From Methanobacteriaceae archaeon (GTDB lineage: Archaea > Methanobacteriota > Methanobacteria > Methanobacteriales > Methanobacteriaceae), in NCBI GenBank assembly GCA_900766745.1, contig CAAFWR010000033.1, forward strand, positions 49,923 through 113,922: a DNA stretch of 64,000 nucleotides, given 5' to 3'. A program made the translations under genes and the position numbers. This document shows, piece after piece, positions 18,852 to 28,345 of this stretch. How positions within the stretch are numbered: the first letter of the stretch is position 1; each line of letters begins with the position of its first letter. The notes beneath the pieces are model-generated. The model was not told the DNA's origin. It made no database searches and saw only the letters and a program-made list of their open reading frames with translations.

Positions 18852-20225
18852 ATGAAATACAAATGTAAGATATGTGGAAGAATTATTGATGAAGAAGAAA
18901 TGGGTATTGCCCTTAATTCTTTAAAACATTGCCCAACATGTAAACAGTCAGTAGAAGAGTTCGTTCCAGTAGAAAGTGATGAAGAAGAAATTGTAGAAAA
19001 TTCTACTGATTTAGCTTATGACCATCTAAGAAAAGACTCCAATATACGTTACATGAACACAATTCATGAGATAGCTGTTACAGGTGAAAGTCCAATTGCT
19101 TCTATGTGTACATTGATGGAAATGCCTACTTGGGATGACATTCTTATTCTCGGTTGTCAATTAAATCCCCATCCATTAGAAAATGATGTTCCGGTTAATA
19201 CGCAAACAGTTATTGGGAAAAATGCTGAAAAACCAATGGTTCTTGAAACACCAATATATGTAACCCATATGTCATATGGTGCATTATCTAAAGAAACTAA
19301 AATCGCATTAGCTAAAGGAACAGCTATGGCAAAAACAGCAGTGTGCAGTGGAGAAGGAGGTATTCTACCTGAAGAATTGAATAATTCCTACAAATATATT
19401 TTCGAATATGTTCCAAACCAGTATAGTGTAACTGATGAAAATCTTCAAAAGTCAAGCGCTATTGAAATAAAAATAGGACAAGGTACTAAACCAGGACTTG
19501 GTGGACAATTACAAGGATCTAAAGTTACAAAGGAAATAGCTGACGTTCGTGGAAAACCTATAGGAGAAGATATTCATTCACCAGCTAATATTCCTGGAGT
19601 TGAAACAAAAGATGATTTAAAAGAGCTTGTAAGTGAACTTAGAAACAGATCAAATGGTCGTCCGATTGGTTTAAAAATAGCTGCAGGGAGAATAGAAGAT
19701 GATCTAGAATTTGCACTTTACAGTGACCCTGATTTTATTACTTTTGATGGCCGTGGAGGAGCAACTGGAGCAAGCCCAAAGCTAGTAAGAGATTCAACAT
19801 CTATCCCTACAATATATGCCCTAAGCAGAGCTCGCAAATACCTTGATGAACATGCATCTGATGTTTCACTAATAATTACTGGTGGTTTAAGAGTTTCCTC
19901 CGATTTTGCAAAAGCACTAGCTATGGGGGCTGATGGAATAGCTATTGGAAGTGCAGCACTTATTGCCACTGCATGTCAACAATACCGTATATGCGATACT
20001 GGAGAATGTCCTGTTGGAGTTGCAACACAAAATAAACAATTACGTGAAAGATTGAAAATAGATCATGGATCAGCAAGATTATATAACTTCTTAAAGTCTT
20101 CAACTGAAGATTTAAAAACTTTTGCAAGAATCACTGGTCATGACGATATTCATGAAATGGATATTAAAGATCTTGCAACATTTAACAGTGAAATCTCAAA
20201 TTATACTCAAATAAAACATGCATAA
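18852..20225 (+). CDS. Archaeal glutamate synthase-type FMN protein with N-terminal zinc/rubredoxin-like domain
   Basis: 457 aa. Residues 1-35 hold two CxxC pairs (CKIC at 5-8 and CPTC near 28-31). The rest is the GltB FMN/synthase domain: GLKIAAGRIEDD, DGRGGATGASP, LIITGGLRVSSDFAKALAMGADGIAIGSA (FMN-binding barrel end), then CQQYRICDTGECPVGV, the three-Cys [3Fe-4S] motif. It lacks the glutaminase domain, so ammonia or an electron donor must come from another subunit or domain elsewhere. Likely role is glutamate formation from 2-oxoglutarate. Confidence 0.85.
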   Translation: MKYKCKICGRIIDEEEMGIALNSLKHCPTCKQSVEEFVPVESDEEEIVENSTDLAYDHLRKDSNIRYMNTIHEIAVTGESPIASMCTLMEMPTWDDILILGCQLNPHPLENDVPVNTQTVIGKNAEKPMVLETPIYVTHMSYGALSKETKIALAKGTAMAKTAVCSGEGGILPEELNNSYKYIFEYVPNQYSVTDENLQKSSAIEIKIGQGTKPGLGGQLQGSKVTKEIADVRGKPIGEDIHSPANIPGVETKDDLKELVSELRNRSNGRPIGLKIAAGRIEDDLEFALYSDPDFITFDGRGGATGASPKLVRDSTSIPTIYALSRARKYLDEHASDVSLIITGGLRVSSDFAKALAMGADGIAIGSAALIATACQQYRICDTGECPVGVATQNKQLRERLKIDHGSARLYNFLKSSTEDLKTFARITGHDDIHEMDIKDLATFNSEISNYTQIKHA

Positions 20226-20237
20226 AGGATTGGAGAA

Positions 20238-20621
20238 ATGAAACTTAAACTAGCTCTAACTTATGGAATACTGGAATGGGGTTTAATATATTTAATTACA
20301 GTTATATTAAATCATTTTATTACTGATGATTTACCCTATATTGATATAACTATTCCATTATCAATTATTATTGTGACAACTATTTTAACAGTACTCTACA
20401 TTAGAAATTTTGACTCAAATGAAGTAATTGAAGGATTGAAGCTAGGTATAATATTATTTATAATCGATTTAATATGTGATGCTTTATTTTTAGAATTGAT
20501 AAATAATCATAACCCAATTATTGAGAACTATCCAATACACATAATATCAATGTTAATTATGATTCCACTAATAACAACATTTATTGGATATTTAGCACAA
20601 ATGGAAATTGAACTAAGGTGA
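20238..20621 (+). CDS. Hypothetical four-helix membrane protein
   Basis: 127 aa, no recognised family. Four hydrophobic helices at about residues 5-27, 36-54, 68-90 and 98-118, with short loops. A TTGGAG SD lies before the ATG, and the gene sits 12 bp after the glutamate synthase-like gene and 6 bp before the phosphopantothenate synthetase, so it is in the same operon. Confidence 0.65.
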   Translation: MKLKLALTYGILEWGLIYLITVILNHFITDDLPYIDITIPLSIIIVTTILTVLYIRNFDSNEVIEGLKLGIILFIIDLICDALFLELINNHNPIIENYPIHIISMLIMIPLITTFIGYLAQMEIELR

Positions 20622-20627
20622 ATTATT

Positions 20628-21374
20628 ATGACAGTACCAAAAAATCATCCAAGATATGAATCTTTATTAATTAGAGATAAAATGGTAAAGGCAAACGAAG
20701 ATGGAATTCTAGCGCCATCAGCACTAATTGCTCATGGAAGAGGGGAAGCGTTTGACTATTTGCTTGGTGAAAAAACTACACTCCCGGCTAAAAGAGCCAT
20801 GTATGTTGCAATTGCCACTATGTTACTTGCAAAGGACCCTGTTATTTCTGTGAATGGAAATACAACAGCTTTAGTAGCAAATGATATTATTAAACTAGCC
20901 AAAGTACTTGATGCTAAAATAGAAATCAATTTATTCTACAGAACACCAGAACGTGTAGAAAAGATTGCTGAAGTTTATAAAAAACTTGGATATGAAAATA
21001 TACTTGGAACCGATGAAGATACCCTTAAAAACCTAAAGGGTATTGAGAATCCAAGAGCAACAGCAAGTAAAGATGGAATATATGATGCAGATGCCATACT
21101 TGTGCCATTAGAAGATGGAGATAGAGCTGAAATACTTGCTAAAACTGGTAAAAGTATAATTACAATAGACTTAAACCCATTATCTAGAACTTCAATTAAA
21201 TCAAATGTTTCCATTGTAGATAATATAATTCGTGCAGTACCAATGATGATACAGATAGCCGAAGATCTTAAAGAACAGGACAATGTTCTTTTAAGAGATT
21301 TAATAGAAAATTTCAATAATAAAGAAAACCTTAAAGATTCATTAGAAGAATTTAAAATAAAAGAAGAAGAGTAG
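20628..21374 (+). CDS. 4-phosphopantoate--beta-alanine ligase (phosphopantothenate synthetase)
   Basis: Archaeal CoA-pathway enzyme (DUF137 family) that forms 4'-phosphopantothenate from 4-phosphopantoate, beta-alanine and ATP. Diagnostic stretches: HPRYESLLIRDKMV (7-20), ALIAHGRGEAFDYLLGE near 33-49, VNGNTTALVA near 75-84 and NLFYRTPERVEKIA. 248 aa, usual size. Works upstream of dephospho-CoA kinase, which is also in this window (56547-57056). An AGGTGA SD precedes its ATG. Confidence 0.93.
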   Translation: MTVPKNHPRYESLLIRDKMVKANEDGILAPSALIAHGRGEAFDYLLGEKTTLPAKRAMYVAIATMLLAKDPVISVNGNTTALVANDIIKLAKVLDAKIEINLFYRTPERVEKIAEVYKKLGYENILGTDEDTLKNLKGIENPRATASKDGIYDADAILVPLEDGDRAEILAKTGKSIITIDLNPLSRTSIKSNVSIVDNIIRAVPMMIQIAEDLKEQDNVLLRDLIENFNNKENLKDSLEEFKIKEEE

Positions 21375-21383
21375 TGAAAAATA

Positions 21384-21926
21384 ATGCAAGTTATGGGAAT
21401 ATCTGGAATGCCTGGATCTGGAAAAAGTTTAGTTTCTGAAATAGCTATTGAGAAAGGTGGAGAAATAGTTAGTATGGGAGATATTATCCGTGAGGAAGCT
21501 AAAAAAAGAAATGAAGATACAAAAACAACTGCTAAAAAATTAAGAGAAGAATATGGTCCTAATATAGTTGCAGAACTTACAATTACAAAAGTTAAAATCC
21601 TTATTGAAGAAAATAAAAGCAGTTTAATAATTATTGAAGGCATTCGTAGCCCTTTTGAAATTAATCTTTTTAAAAATAATTTTAATGACTTTAAAGTCCT
21701 TTCGATATTTGCAAATCCAACATTAAGATTTGAAAGACTGAAACAAAGAAAAAGAACCGATGACTCTAAAAATTATGATGAATTTGTAAAAAGAGATCAG
21801 ATGGAACTTAATTTTGGAATTGGATCAGTTATAGCATTATCAGATAAAATCATTATCAATGAAACTGATTTAGAAAGCTATGTTAAAAAAATTAATGATT
21901 ATTTAAATGTAATAATAAAACCTTAG
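21384..21926 (+). CDS. P-loop nucleotide kinase-like protein (UPF0200 family)
   Basis: 180 aa, similar to nucleoside monophosphate or dephospho-CoA kinases. Walker A GMPGSGKS at 7-14, SMGDIIREEAKKR near 31-43, and a lid-like basic RLKQRKRTDD. It is placed right after the phosphopantothenate synthetase, which is suggestive of CoA metabolism. The true substrate is not known; a distinct GTP-dependent dephospho-CoA kinase is already encoded at 56547. Its end overlaps dph6 by 4 bp, convergently. Confidence 0.75.
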   Translation: MQVMGISGMPGSGKSLVSEIAIEKGGEIVSMGDIIREEAKKRNEDTKTTAKKLREEYGPNIVAELTITKVKILIEENKSSLIIIEGIRSPFEINLFKNNFNDFKVLSIFANPTLRFERLKQRKRTDDSKNYDEFVKRDQMELNFGIGSVIALSDKIIINETDLESYVKKINDYLNVIIKP

Positions 21927-22606
21927 TGTTTGTTAACAAGACTAGCATTATTTATTATATAAACACCATTATCATAATTCCATTTTCTTTCTGCATCTAA
22001 AATTTCAATTGATTTTTTGAAAATAGGTCCGTCAATAACAAGGGTTTCTGCTTCTCCACCTTCAAAAGCAATATCAACATAATATTTTTTATTTAATTCA
22101 ACTATTTCTTCAATAGCAGTGTCATCTATTTCACGACCTAACCATGATTCATCAAGACCATCCGCAAATACTCCGCTAATTATAACTTTAAAACCTAATG
22201 AAACTATTTCTTTCATATATTCCAGTTCATTTACATGCCAGTATGGCGATATGATTTCAAGACCAACTTCCAAACCCAATTTTTCAATTCTAGATTTTTG
22301 ATACTCTGAATATAATGCCCCAGTATATATACCTTCAATGCCCAAATTTTTAAGCTTTTGAAACTCCCTTTTTAAATCTTCAAGTTCGGCTTCTTTAATT
22401 CCACTAGTATTAGCTATGATAATAGGAATTTCAATCGCTTCAGCAAGTAAATTAGTAAGGTGGATGTTAGGTACGTGGAACATATATGATTCATCATTAA
22501 TTGACTCCATTGAAAGGAGGTATTCAACATCATCACCATTTTCCAAGGCATTATATAATGCCATTGTACTATCTTTTCCACCAGAAAATAAAACAGCTAC
22601 TTTCAT
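21923..22606 (-). CDS. Diphthine--ammonia ligase (Dph6-type)
   Basis: Last step of diphthamide synthesis on elongation factor 2: ATP-dependent amidation of diphthine. PP-loop ATP-pyrophosphatase motif SGGKDST at 8-14; the family-specific GIYTGALYSEYQKSRIE near 95-111, ISPYWH near 121-126 and GVFADGLDESWLGREID near 147-163 are present. 227 aa, single-domain archaeal form. It starts inside the 3' end of the upstream membrane-protein gene (4-bp overlap). Confidence 0.9.
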   Translation of the reverse strand: MKVAVLFSGGKDSTMALYNALENGDDVEYLLSMESINDESYMFHVPNIHLTNLLAEAIEIPIIIANTSGIKEAELEDLKREFQKLKNLGIEGIYTGALYSEYQKSRIEKLGLEVGLEIISPYWHVNELEYMKEIVSLGFKVIISGVFADGLDESWLGREIDDTAIEEIVELNKKYYVDIAFEGGEAETLVIDGPIFKKSIEILDAERKWNYDNGVYIINNASLVNKH

Positions 22607-23409
22607 TTTTTACGCTTTCCTATTTTGAGTTTTCTAAATAGAACAACAACATTATCGAAGTAAATACCCATTAATGCTACAATAACTCCAATACCTCCAG
22701 AAAGAAGTACAAATTCACCATAGTTTAACATAGTAGTGTTAGTTTGATTAATACTATCTTGAATAGGTCCTTCGACTTTAGAAGGAACAATACCTCTTTG
22801 GAGCAAATAATCACTTACAGAATCAAAAGCTGAGGAAGATAAAACAACCTTAACATGAACCTGAGCATAGGATATAGTGCCTTCATACACTTCAGTATAC
22901 CATCCAGAGAAAGACTTCAGACCATCCATAGCATCGTAACCAGGCTTTAAGTCAATATCGATTCTACCACTTTCATTAATTGTAAAATTCTTATAATTAC
23001 TATCTAGATTCTGTAGAACACTATTCATCCAATCCATTTCTTTATCCGTGAAATGCCACATATAAAACGTTATTCCCGTTTCTTCAAAAGAATAAACACC
23101 ATCCATTTTTGTTAAATTCTCTTTTAAACCATCAATATCTGAAGCAGATGAAAGATCCAAAAACATTGTTTCATTATTAGTTGGTACAACTTTCTCAAAG
23201 GTACTGACAACCTCTGGAACTTCATCATAAAGTGGTGATAAAAAGAAAACACCCCCTATACAGCCAATAACAAAAGCACATACTAAAACAAGTGCTACTT
23301 CCTTTTTAGGCATGAATGGCTTTAACATTCCAATTGAAAAAATAAAAATCATCATTATAATAAATAAGACTATATAAATAGCCGCTGTTAAAATATCCAT
23401 ATAATTCAC
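22603..23409 (-). CDS. Hypothetical membrane protein with large extracellular domain
   Basis: 268 aa, no recognised family. Two N-terminal hydrophobic helices (about 7-27 and 37-56), an outside domain of about 170 residues that alternates strands and helices, and one C-terminal helix (about 232-252), then a basic RKLKIGKRKK tail. Two similar segments (from EVPEVVSTFEKVVP and from FSGWYTEVYEGTIS) hint at a repeated alpha/beta module. Overlap with dph6 implies co-transcription; function unknown. Confidence 0.6.
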   Translation of the reverse strand: MNYMDILTAAIYIVLFIIMMIFIFSIGMLKPFMPKKEVALVLVCAFVIGCIGGVFFLSPLYDEVPEVVSTFEKVVPTNNETMFLDLSSASDIDGLKENLTKMDGVYSFEETGITFYMWHFTDKEMDWMNSVLQNLDSNYKNFTINESGRIDIDLKPGYDAMDGLKSFSGWYTEVYEGTISYAQVHVKVVLSSSAFDSVSDYLLQRGIVPSKVEGPIQDSINQTNTTMLNYGEFVLLSGGIGVIVALMGIYFDNVVVLFRKLKIGKRKK

Positions 23410-23627
23410 TCGCCATTAAAATTATTCTTATAATTACTTTTATTATTAATTAATAAATAAAAGTTTTGAATAAAATAATGAGAAAATAGAAAAAATTGCT
23501 AAAAAAATGTAATTTAAGGCAAATAATAAAAAAAGTAATTTAAAAATGAAATAAATCCAAAAATAAACAATAATATTAAAATATAAACTATTATTATTCT
23601 ATTGTTTGCATGACTGAATTTGAAATT

Positions 23628-24170
23628 TTATTTAAAAACAATTGTGTCCTTAATTAAATTCATCATCTCTTTATTTAAATCGTATTTTTCAAAATATGGT
23701 GGAGATGATGGCATCGAATCACCAGGATGGCGTATGCCATAGCTAATTTCATATTTGGTAATTTTCATTCCAAAATCAACATGCTCAAAGTCAATAGTTC
23801 CAAATTCCTGTTCCAATACATCATCACGATGTGAATCAATGAAAATTCTCTTTTCTTTATCTCCAGATTTTATTAAAAATTCATTTTTTGTTTTTCTCTC
23901 AACAAATGCCAGAGTTATATAAATTCCATCATTATTTAAGCATTCAAATACTTTATCAAAAAATTTTTGATCTAAATGTATAATATCATCAAATGACAAG
24001 CCCAATAACTCAACAATTGTGGTCTGTGCTTCATTGTTATTTAAAGGAGAAACATAATAACACTCATCTAAATATCCACTTAATACTGTATTTTTTATTG
24101 TTTCTCTAATATCGATTTTAAAATCTTCTAAATTCTTAATATCGTTTTTAATATCTTTATTTTCAGCCAT
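23628..24170 (-). CDS. Hypothetical protein
   Basis: 180 aa, soluble, acidic, family not recognised. An N-terminal helical stretch KDIKNDIKNLEDFKIDIRETIK is followed by an alpha/beta region with ITLAFVERKTKNEFLI and a Pro-rich PGDSMPSSPPYFEKYDL near the end. The ATG at 24170 is chosen over an in-frame TTG four codons upstream because GGAGGG lies just before it. It stands alone: over 100 bp from the pilin gene on one side and 217 bp of featureless AT-rich DNA on the other. Confidence 0.55.
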   Translation of the reverse strand: MAENKDIKNDIKNLEDFKIDIRETIKNTVLSGYLDECYYVSPLNNNEAQTTIVELLGLSFDDIIHLDQKFFDKVFECLNNDGIYITLAFVERKTKNEFLIKSGDKEKRIFIDSHRDDVLEQEFGTIDFEHVDFGMKITKYEISYGIRHPGDSMPSSPPYFEKYDLNKEMMNLIKDTIVFK

Positions 24171-24287
24171 AATACCCTCCAATATTAGAAACTTTAATTG
24201 TTTTTCATAAAATGAAATAAGATTAACTCTTATATTATTATATTGTGTTTAAAATATATAAATACTATTAACAAATAAGAATAAAAA

Positions 24288-24710
24288 TCAAATTTTTTTC
24301 AGGACAATATTGGAGGAATCCTCTTCCCAACTAATTAAAACATTATTTATCCCTTTACTAAGGTATAAATTAGAAAAAACATTAGTAGCTTTATGGTTTT
24401 CAGATATCCTCTTAATATTACCATCACCAAAAACAATATCTCCAGATAAATATTTAGGTTTAACAAATACAGTTAAATCTTTATTTAATTCAATCGTTTC
24501 AACTCTTTTAGCACCTGCCCCTTGACAGTAAACCATATCAACCCCATTAGCTAATTGATTAATCTCAGCTTCGGCATTTAACACATTGACAATATCCAGA
24601 GTGCCTGAAATAGCTAAATGACCAAGAGGTATTGTAAAAACAATCAAAACAACAATGGAAATTGCAAAAAGAAATAAAACTTCCACAGACAACTGCCCTT
24701 TATTATCCAC
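24288..24710 (-). CDS. Class III signal peptide pilin-like protein
   Basis: 140 aa. The N-terminus MDNKGQLSVEVLFLF carries the class III motif QxSxExxxL right after Gly5, where EppA-type peptidases cut; a hydrophobic helix follows (about 12-34). The rest is a small beta-rich domain. This marks a type IV-like pilin subunit or minor pilin of methanogens. It starts 3 bp after the prepilin peptidase gene ends, so enzyme and substrate are co-expressed. It has one Cys, no obvious adhesin repeats. Confidence 0.8.
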   Translation of the reverse strand: MDNKGQLSVEVLFLFAISIVVLIVFTIPLGHLAISGTLDIVNVLNAEAEINQLANGVDMVYCQGAGAKRVETIELNKDLTVFVKPKYLSGDIVFGDGNIKRISENHKATNVFSNLYLSKGINNVLISWEEDSSNIVLKKI

Positions 24711-24713
24711 TTA

Positions 24714-25583
24714 TTACACCACCATAAACATGTGTTTAGATATAATCATTACAATATCGCCAAAGAAAATAGCTATAATCAAACCTAAGGTAATGAATGG
24801 AGCAAAGGGAAAACCTAATTTAACAGAAATATAGTTGGAGATAATGTCTTGAGAATTCATAACCTTTAAAAGAACTGCATCTTTTTCTGTGAGACCTCCT
24901 GCACTTACTGATTTAAAATAATAAGAGTAGGTTTTATCATCTTTAATCTTATAAACCTTTAAATTTCCATCAACGTCAGCAATTAGATCAATAATCTTTT
25001 CGTCATTGAAATAATATTCATTTACAATCATGCCTTCTTTTAAATCCTTTATTTCGATAAATTTATTAAAATTTGTCTTAATGAAGAATAAAAAATTCTT
25101 ATAATTAAGCAAATTTAAAAATAAATCACCATTTTTATCAAAAACTGTATTCTTAATGTTTAAATAAAAAATCATTGCAACTAAAAATGGAAAACATGTT
25201 AAAATAGCATTTACAATTACAGAGAATGAAAATGGATAAACAGACATTTCGGGAAAAATATTTAAATTAGGAATTCCTGTAAAAAAGGGCATAATTGAAG
25301 CAATTCCTGAAATTAGTTTAACATCGCCACCACCCCAAATTTTCAGTTTCCATAAAAGGTAACAAACAATATATGTCAAGTATAAAGAGATAACCGAAGC
25401 TAAAATATGTTTAAAATTATTTGTTACCAATGATAATATAAAGTTTGAAGACAATCCAAAAATGATTAAAAATAATGAAATTTTATCATGAATAATGCCT
25501 TTTTTAATATCGTAAAATGAAGCCATTAAACAAAAAATTATTGTTATAATAACCTGTATAATTAAAATATATTCATATAACAT
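24714..25583 (-). CDS. A24-family prepilin peptidase (EppA-like)
   Basis: Membrane aspartic peptidase that processes class III (type IV pilin-like) signal peptides. The two catalytic aspartates are Asp25 in ASFYDIKKG and Asp87 in WGGGDVKLI (GxGD motif). Several hydrophobic helices flank a soluble insert of about 100 aa (roughly residues 155-255); the longer insert fits EppA rather than the shorter FlaK. Its neighbour 3 bp downstream bears the matching cleavage motif. Confidence 0.85.
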   Translation of the reverse strand: MLYEYILIIQVIITIIFCLMASFYDIKKGIIHDKISLFLIIFGLSSNFILSLVTNNFKHILASVISLYLTYIVCYLLWKLKIWGGGDVKLISGIASIMPFFTGIPNLNIFPEMSVYPFSFSVIVNAILTCFPFLVAMIFYLNIKNTVFDKNGDLFLNLLNYKNFLFFIKTNFNKFIEIKDLKEGMIVNEYYFNDEKIIDLIADVDGNLKVYKIKDDKTYSYYFKSVSAGGLTEKDAVLLKVMNSQDIISNYISVKLGFPFAPFITLGLIIAIFFGDIVMIISKHMFMVV

Positions 25584-25754
25584 GATTATAGTTAAAATAT
25601 AATCTATATATTAATTAAATAGAAAATTAAGCTGTAAAATTGCCTTAAAAATATAAGATTAAGATGAAATAAATTAAAAAAAAATCGATATTATATTTAA
25701 TACTTAATTATTAAATTAAAAGTCTTTTTAAAATTGTAAAATAAGAAATAGTAA

Positions 25755-26795
25755 TTATTCTTCCAATAGAATAATATTTTTAGAATCTACTTTTAAATAC
25801 TTAGGAATCTCAAATTCATGTTCATGGATATTTTTATCAACTTTCCACCACAGACCATTTCCTAAAGTTATTTCCCATTCAAAAGGTTTTTCTAAAATAG
25901 TTGCATTATTAACCTCAATTACATTATTACCCTCTTTTTTAGAAGAATAAAAATCATGTGCTCTTATTCCAATATAAGAAATATTATCAGAAATCTTTTC
26001 AGATACTTCCAATACAATATTCCAATCTAACGCTTTAAGATGGTAATCATCAAGCCTTTCAATTTTAGAAATGTTTTTACAACCTGTAAGTTTAGCTACT
26101 TGAACTTTTTTCGGATCCTCAAATATCTCACGAGTAAAACCTTTTGCAATAATTTTACCCTCTTCCATTATTAAAAGTTCATCACAGAACTGGAATACCT
26201 CATCACGGTCATGAGTAACTAAAATAGATAAACCGTCAAAATTATTTAGCATATTAACAAGTTCTATGCGTAGCTTTTCTTTTAATACTGTATCCATAGC
26301 ACTGAAAGGCTCATCTAACAATATGACATCTGGACCATAAGCCAAAATACGAGCTAAAGCAACTCTCTGCTGCTGACCTCCAGACAATTGTCTTGGGTAT
26401 CTTTTTTCCAAACCTTCCAAATGAAAACGCTTAATCATTTCAGATACGATTTTTTCGTCATCGTCCTCAGATAAACCAGCAGCTACATTTTCTTCAACAG
26501 TCATGTTAGGAAATAAAGCATAGTTCTGAAATAAATAACCTACGTTTCTTTTTTGAGGTTTCATATTGATTTTTTTACTGGAATCATAATAAACAGTTTC
26601 TTCGTAAGGAGTAGTTAAACTTACAATGCCTTCATCGGGATTTACAATGCCTGCAATAGACTTTAAAGTCATACTTTTACCGCAACCAGAAGGTCCAAGA
26701 ATCCCCAAACAACCTTTCTTTAATTTAAAATCCACTTCTAAATCAAATTCCTTAAGTTTCTTTTGGACATTCACTTTCAAGGTTTTATTGCTCAT
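25755..26795 (-). CDS. Molybdate/tungstate ABC transporter ATP-binding protein
   Basis: 346 aa ATPase of a ModABC/WtpABC importer. Walker A GPSGCGKS at 34-41, Q-loop LFQNYALFPNMTV, signature LSGGQQQR near 137, Walker B VILLDEPFSAMD and the H-loop VTHDRDE are present. The C-terminal 110 residues form a TOBE-like oxyanion-sensing region. Third gene of the cluster transcribed modA-modB-modC; 22 bp from modB. Confidence 0.92.
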   Translation of the reverse strand: MSNKTLKVNVQKKLKEFDLEVDFKLKKGCLGILGPSGCGKSMTLKSIAGIVNPDEGIVSLTTPYEETVYYDSSKKINMKPQKRNVGYLFQNYALFPNMTVEENVAAGLSEDDDEKIVSEMIKRFHLEGLEKRYPRQLSGGQQQRVALARILAYGPDVILLDEPFSAMDTVLKEKLRIELVNMLNNFDGLSILVTHDRDEVFQFCDELLIMEEGKIIAKGFTREIFEDPKKVQVAKLTGCKNISKIERLDDYHLKALDWNIVLEVSEKISDNISYIGIRAHDFYSSKKEGNNVIEVNNATILEKPFEWEITLGNGLWWKVDKNIHEHEFEIPKYLKVDSKNIILLEE

Positions 26796-26817
26796 GATTC
26801 AATCCTCACTAGAAAAC

Positions 26818-27492
26818 TTATTTCCATTGTTTCTCTTTGCGTATTGTAACATAATCCATTAGGGAAATAACAATAAATGCAATTATAACAATGAATATTA
26901 CATAATTAAAAGCACTCCCCATATTACCTGCAGCTACATCACTGTATACTGCCATAGGGAGAGTTCTAGTTTGTCCTGCAATATTACCTGCAATCATAGC
27001 TGTAGCTCCAAATTCGCCTAAACCACGTGCAAATGCAAGAATTCCACCACTGATAATTCCAGGTAGCGCATTTGAAAACAAGACTTTCCAAAAAATCTTC
27101 CATTCAGACATACCTAATGTACGACCTGCATCTATTAGGTTAGAGTCCACCTGTTCAAACGCTCCTCTAGCAGAACGATACATTAAAGGGAGAGACATGA
27201 CCACAGCAGCAATAACAGTTGCATACCATGAAAACGCTATTTTAACACTGAAAAAATCTATGAAAAAGCTACCTATAGGCCCTCTTACTCCAAAAATGTA
27301 TAGTAAGAAGAATCCTACAACAGTAGGTGGCAATACAAGAGGCAGTGTGAAAATACCGTCAAGGACTATCTTTATTGCATCATTTTTAATTTTAACAATA
27401 ACCCAAGCTACAATTAAACCTATGAAAAAGGTTATGAAAATTGACAAACTTGCAGTTTTCATTGAAATAAAAATTGGTGTCCAATCCATCAT
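26818..27492 (-). CDS. Molybdate/tungstate ABC transporter permease
   Basis: About 224 aa integral membrane permease with five to six helices. The ABC coupling loop EAA-type motif is GRTLGMSEWKIFWKVLFSNALPGIISG; the following AFARGLGEFGATAMIAGN is strongly diagnostic for ModB/WtpB. A GTGAG SD precedes the ATG at 27492, preferred to the GTG three codons upstream. Lies between modC and modA. Confidence 0.92.
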   Translation of the reverse strand: MMDWTPIFISMKTASLSIFITFFIGLIVAWVIVKIKNDAIKIVLDGIFTLPLVLPPTVVGFFLLYIFGVRGPIGSFFIDFFSVKIAFSWYATVIAAVVMSLPLMYRSARGAFEQVDSNLIDAGRTLGMSEWKIFWKVLFSNALPGIISGGILAFARGLGEFGATAMIAGNIAGQTRTLPMAVYSDVAAGNMGSAFNYVIFIVIIAFIVISLMDYVTIRKEKQWK

Positions 27493-27547
27493 GTATCTCA
27501 CTTAAAATATATCAGTTAGTTCATATTTCTTTTAAAAAATGAAAATA

Positions 27548-28345
27548 TTAATTATGGATAGTAAATCCATATTCAACAAATACATCTTTAGCTTCTTGAC
27601 TTTGTAAGAATTCTAAGAATTTTATTGTAGCAGTATCATTTTGAGCGTCTTTAAGTGGAGCTACTGGATAAACAATAGTTTTTAAAGAATCTTCAGGAGC
27701 TTCACAAACTACTTTAACTTTATCATTTGATTTAGCATCAGTAGCATATACAAGACCATACTCAGCAGATCCATCAGCCACTTGATTCAATACAGCTGTT
27801 ACATCTGTAGCTAAAGATAATCTGGATTCAACATCATTCCAAATACCGAGATTATGTAATGATTCATTAGCATATTGTCCAGCAGGTACTGAATCAGGAT
27901 TACCAATAGCAATAGTACCATTTACATTTTTTAAATCTTCAAATGAAGTAACATTAGTTTTTGAGTCAGCAGGCACTATTAAAACAAGTTTATTTTCTAA
28001 AAACTTAATGTTGGAACTATTATCCACTAAACTTTCATTAATTAATGTGTTCATCTGTTTATTACCAGCAGACATAAACACGTCCGCATCTAATCCGTTT
28101 TCAATCTGTTTTACTAAATCTCCGCTAGAAGCATATGTAGGAGTAACTTTTATTCCAGGATACTTTTCTTCAAACATAGGAATTAATTTGTCGTCATAAA
28201 CGTTTTTTAAACTAGCAGCAGCAGCTAAATTTACTTCACCTGAAGTATTGTCAGAGCTACCAAAAGTACCGGTAGCATACAAACCTACTGCAATAATTGC
28301 TATAATTACAACAACTGCAATAATTATTTTATTTGTAGTCTTCAT
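27548..28345 (-). CDS. Molybdate/tungstate ABC transporter substrate-binding protein
   Basis: 265 aa extracellular binding protein held by an N-terminal hydrophobic anchor (about residues 6-27). ModA-like features: LAAAASLKNVYDDKLIP, TYASSGDLVKQIENG with Ser residues that ligand the oxyanion, and ADVFMSAGNKQM. Start at 28345 (MKTTNKIII) is chosen because a GGTGT SD lies just before it; the longer frame adds 13 unlikely residues. Whether molybdate or tungstate is carried cannot be told. Confidence 0.9.
   Translation of the reverse strand: MKTTNKIIIAVVVIIAIIAVGLYATGTFGSSDNTSGEVNLAAAASLKNVYDDKLIPMFEEKYPGIKVTPTYASSGDLVKQIENGLDADVFMSAGNKQMNTLINESLVDNSSNIKFLENKLVLIVPADSKTNVTSFEDLKNVNGTIAIGNPDSVPAGQYANESLHNLGIWNDVESRLSLATDVTAVLNQVADGSAEYGLVYATDAKSNDKVKVVCEAPEDSLKTIVYPVAPLKDAQNDTATIKFLEFLQSQEAKDVFVEYGFTIHN

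Noticed and set aside
20975-21643. 222-codon frame on - opposite phosphopantothenate synthetase and the P-loop kinase
   Set aside because: Antisense to two well-supported genes; Ser/Ile-rich shadow composition.
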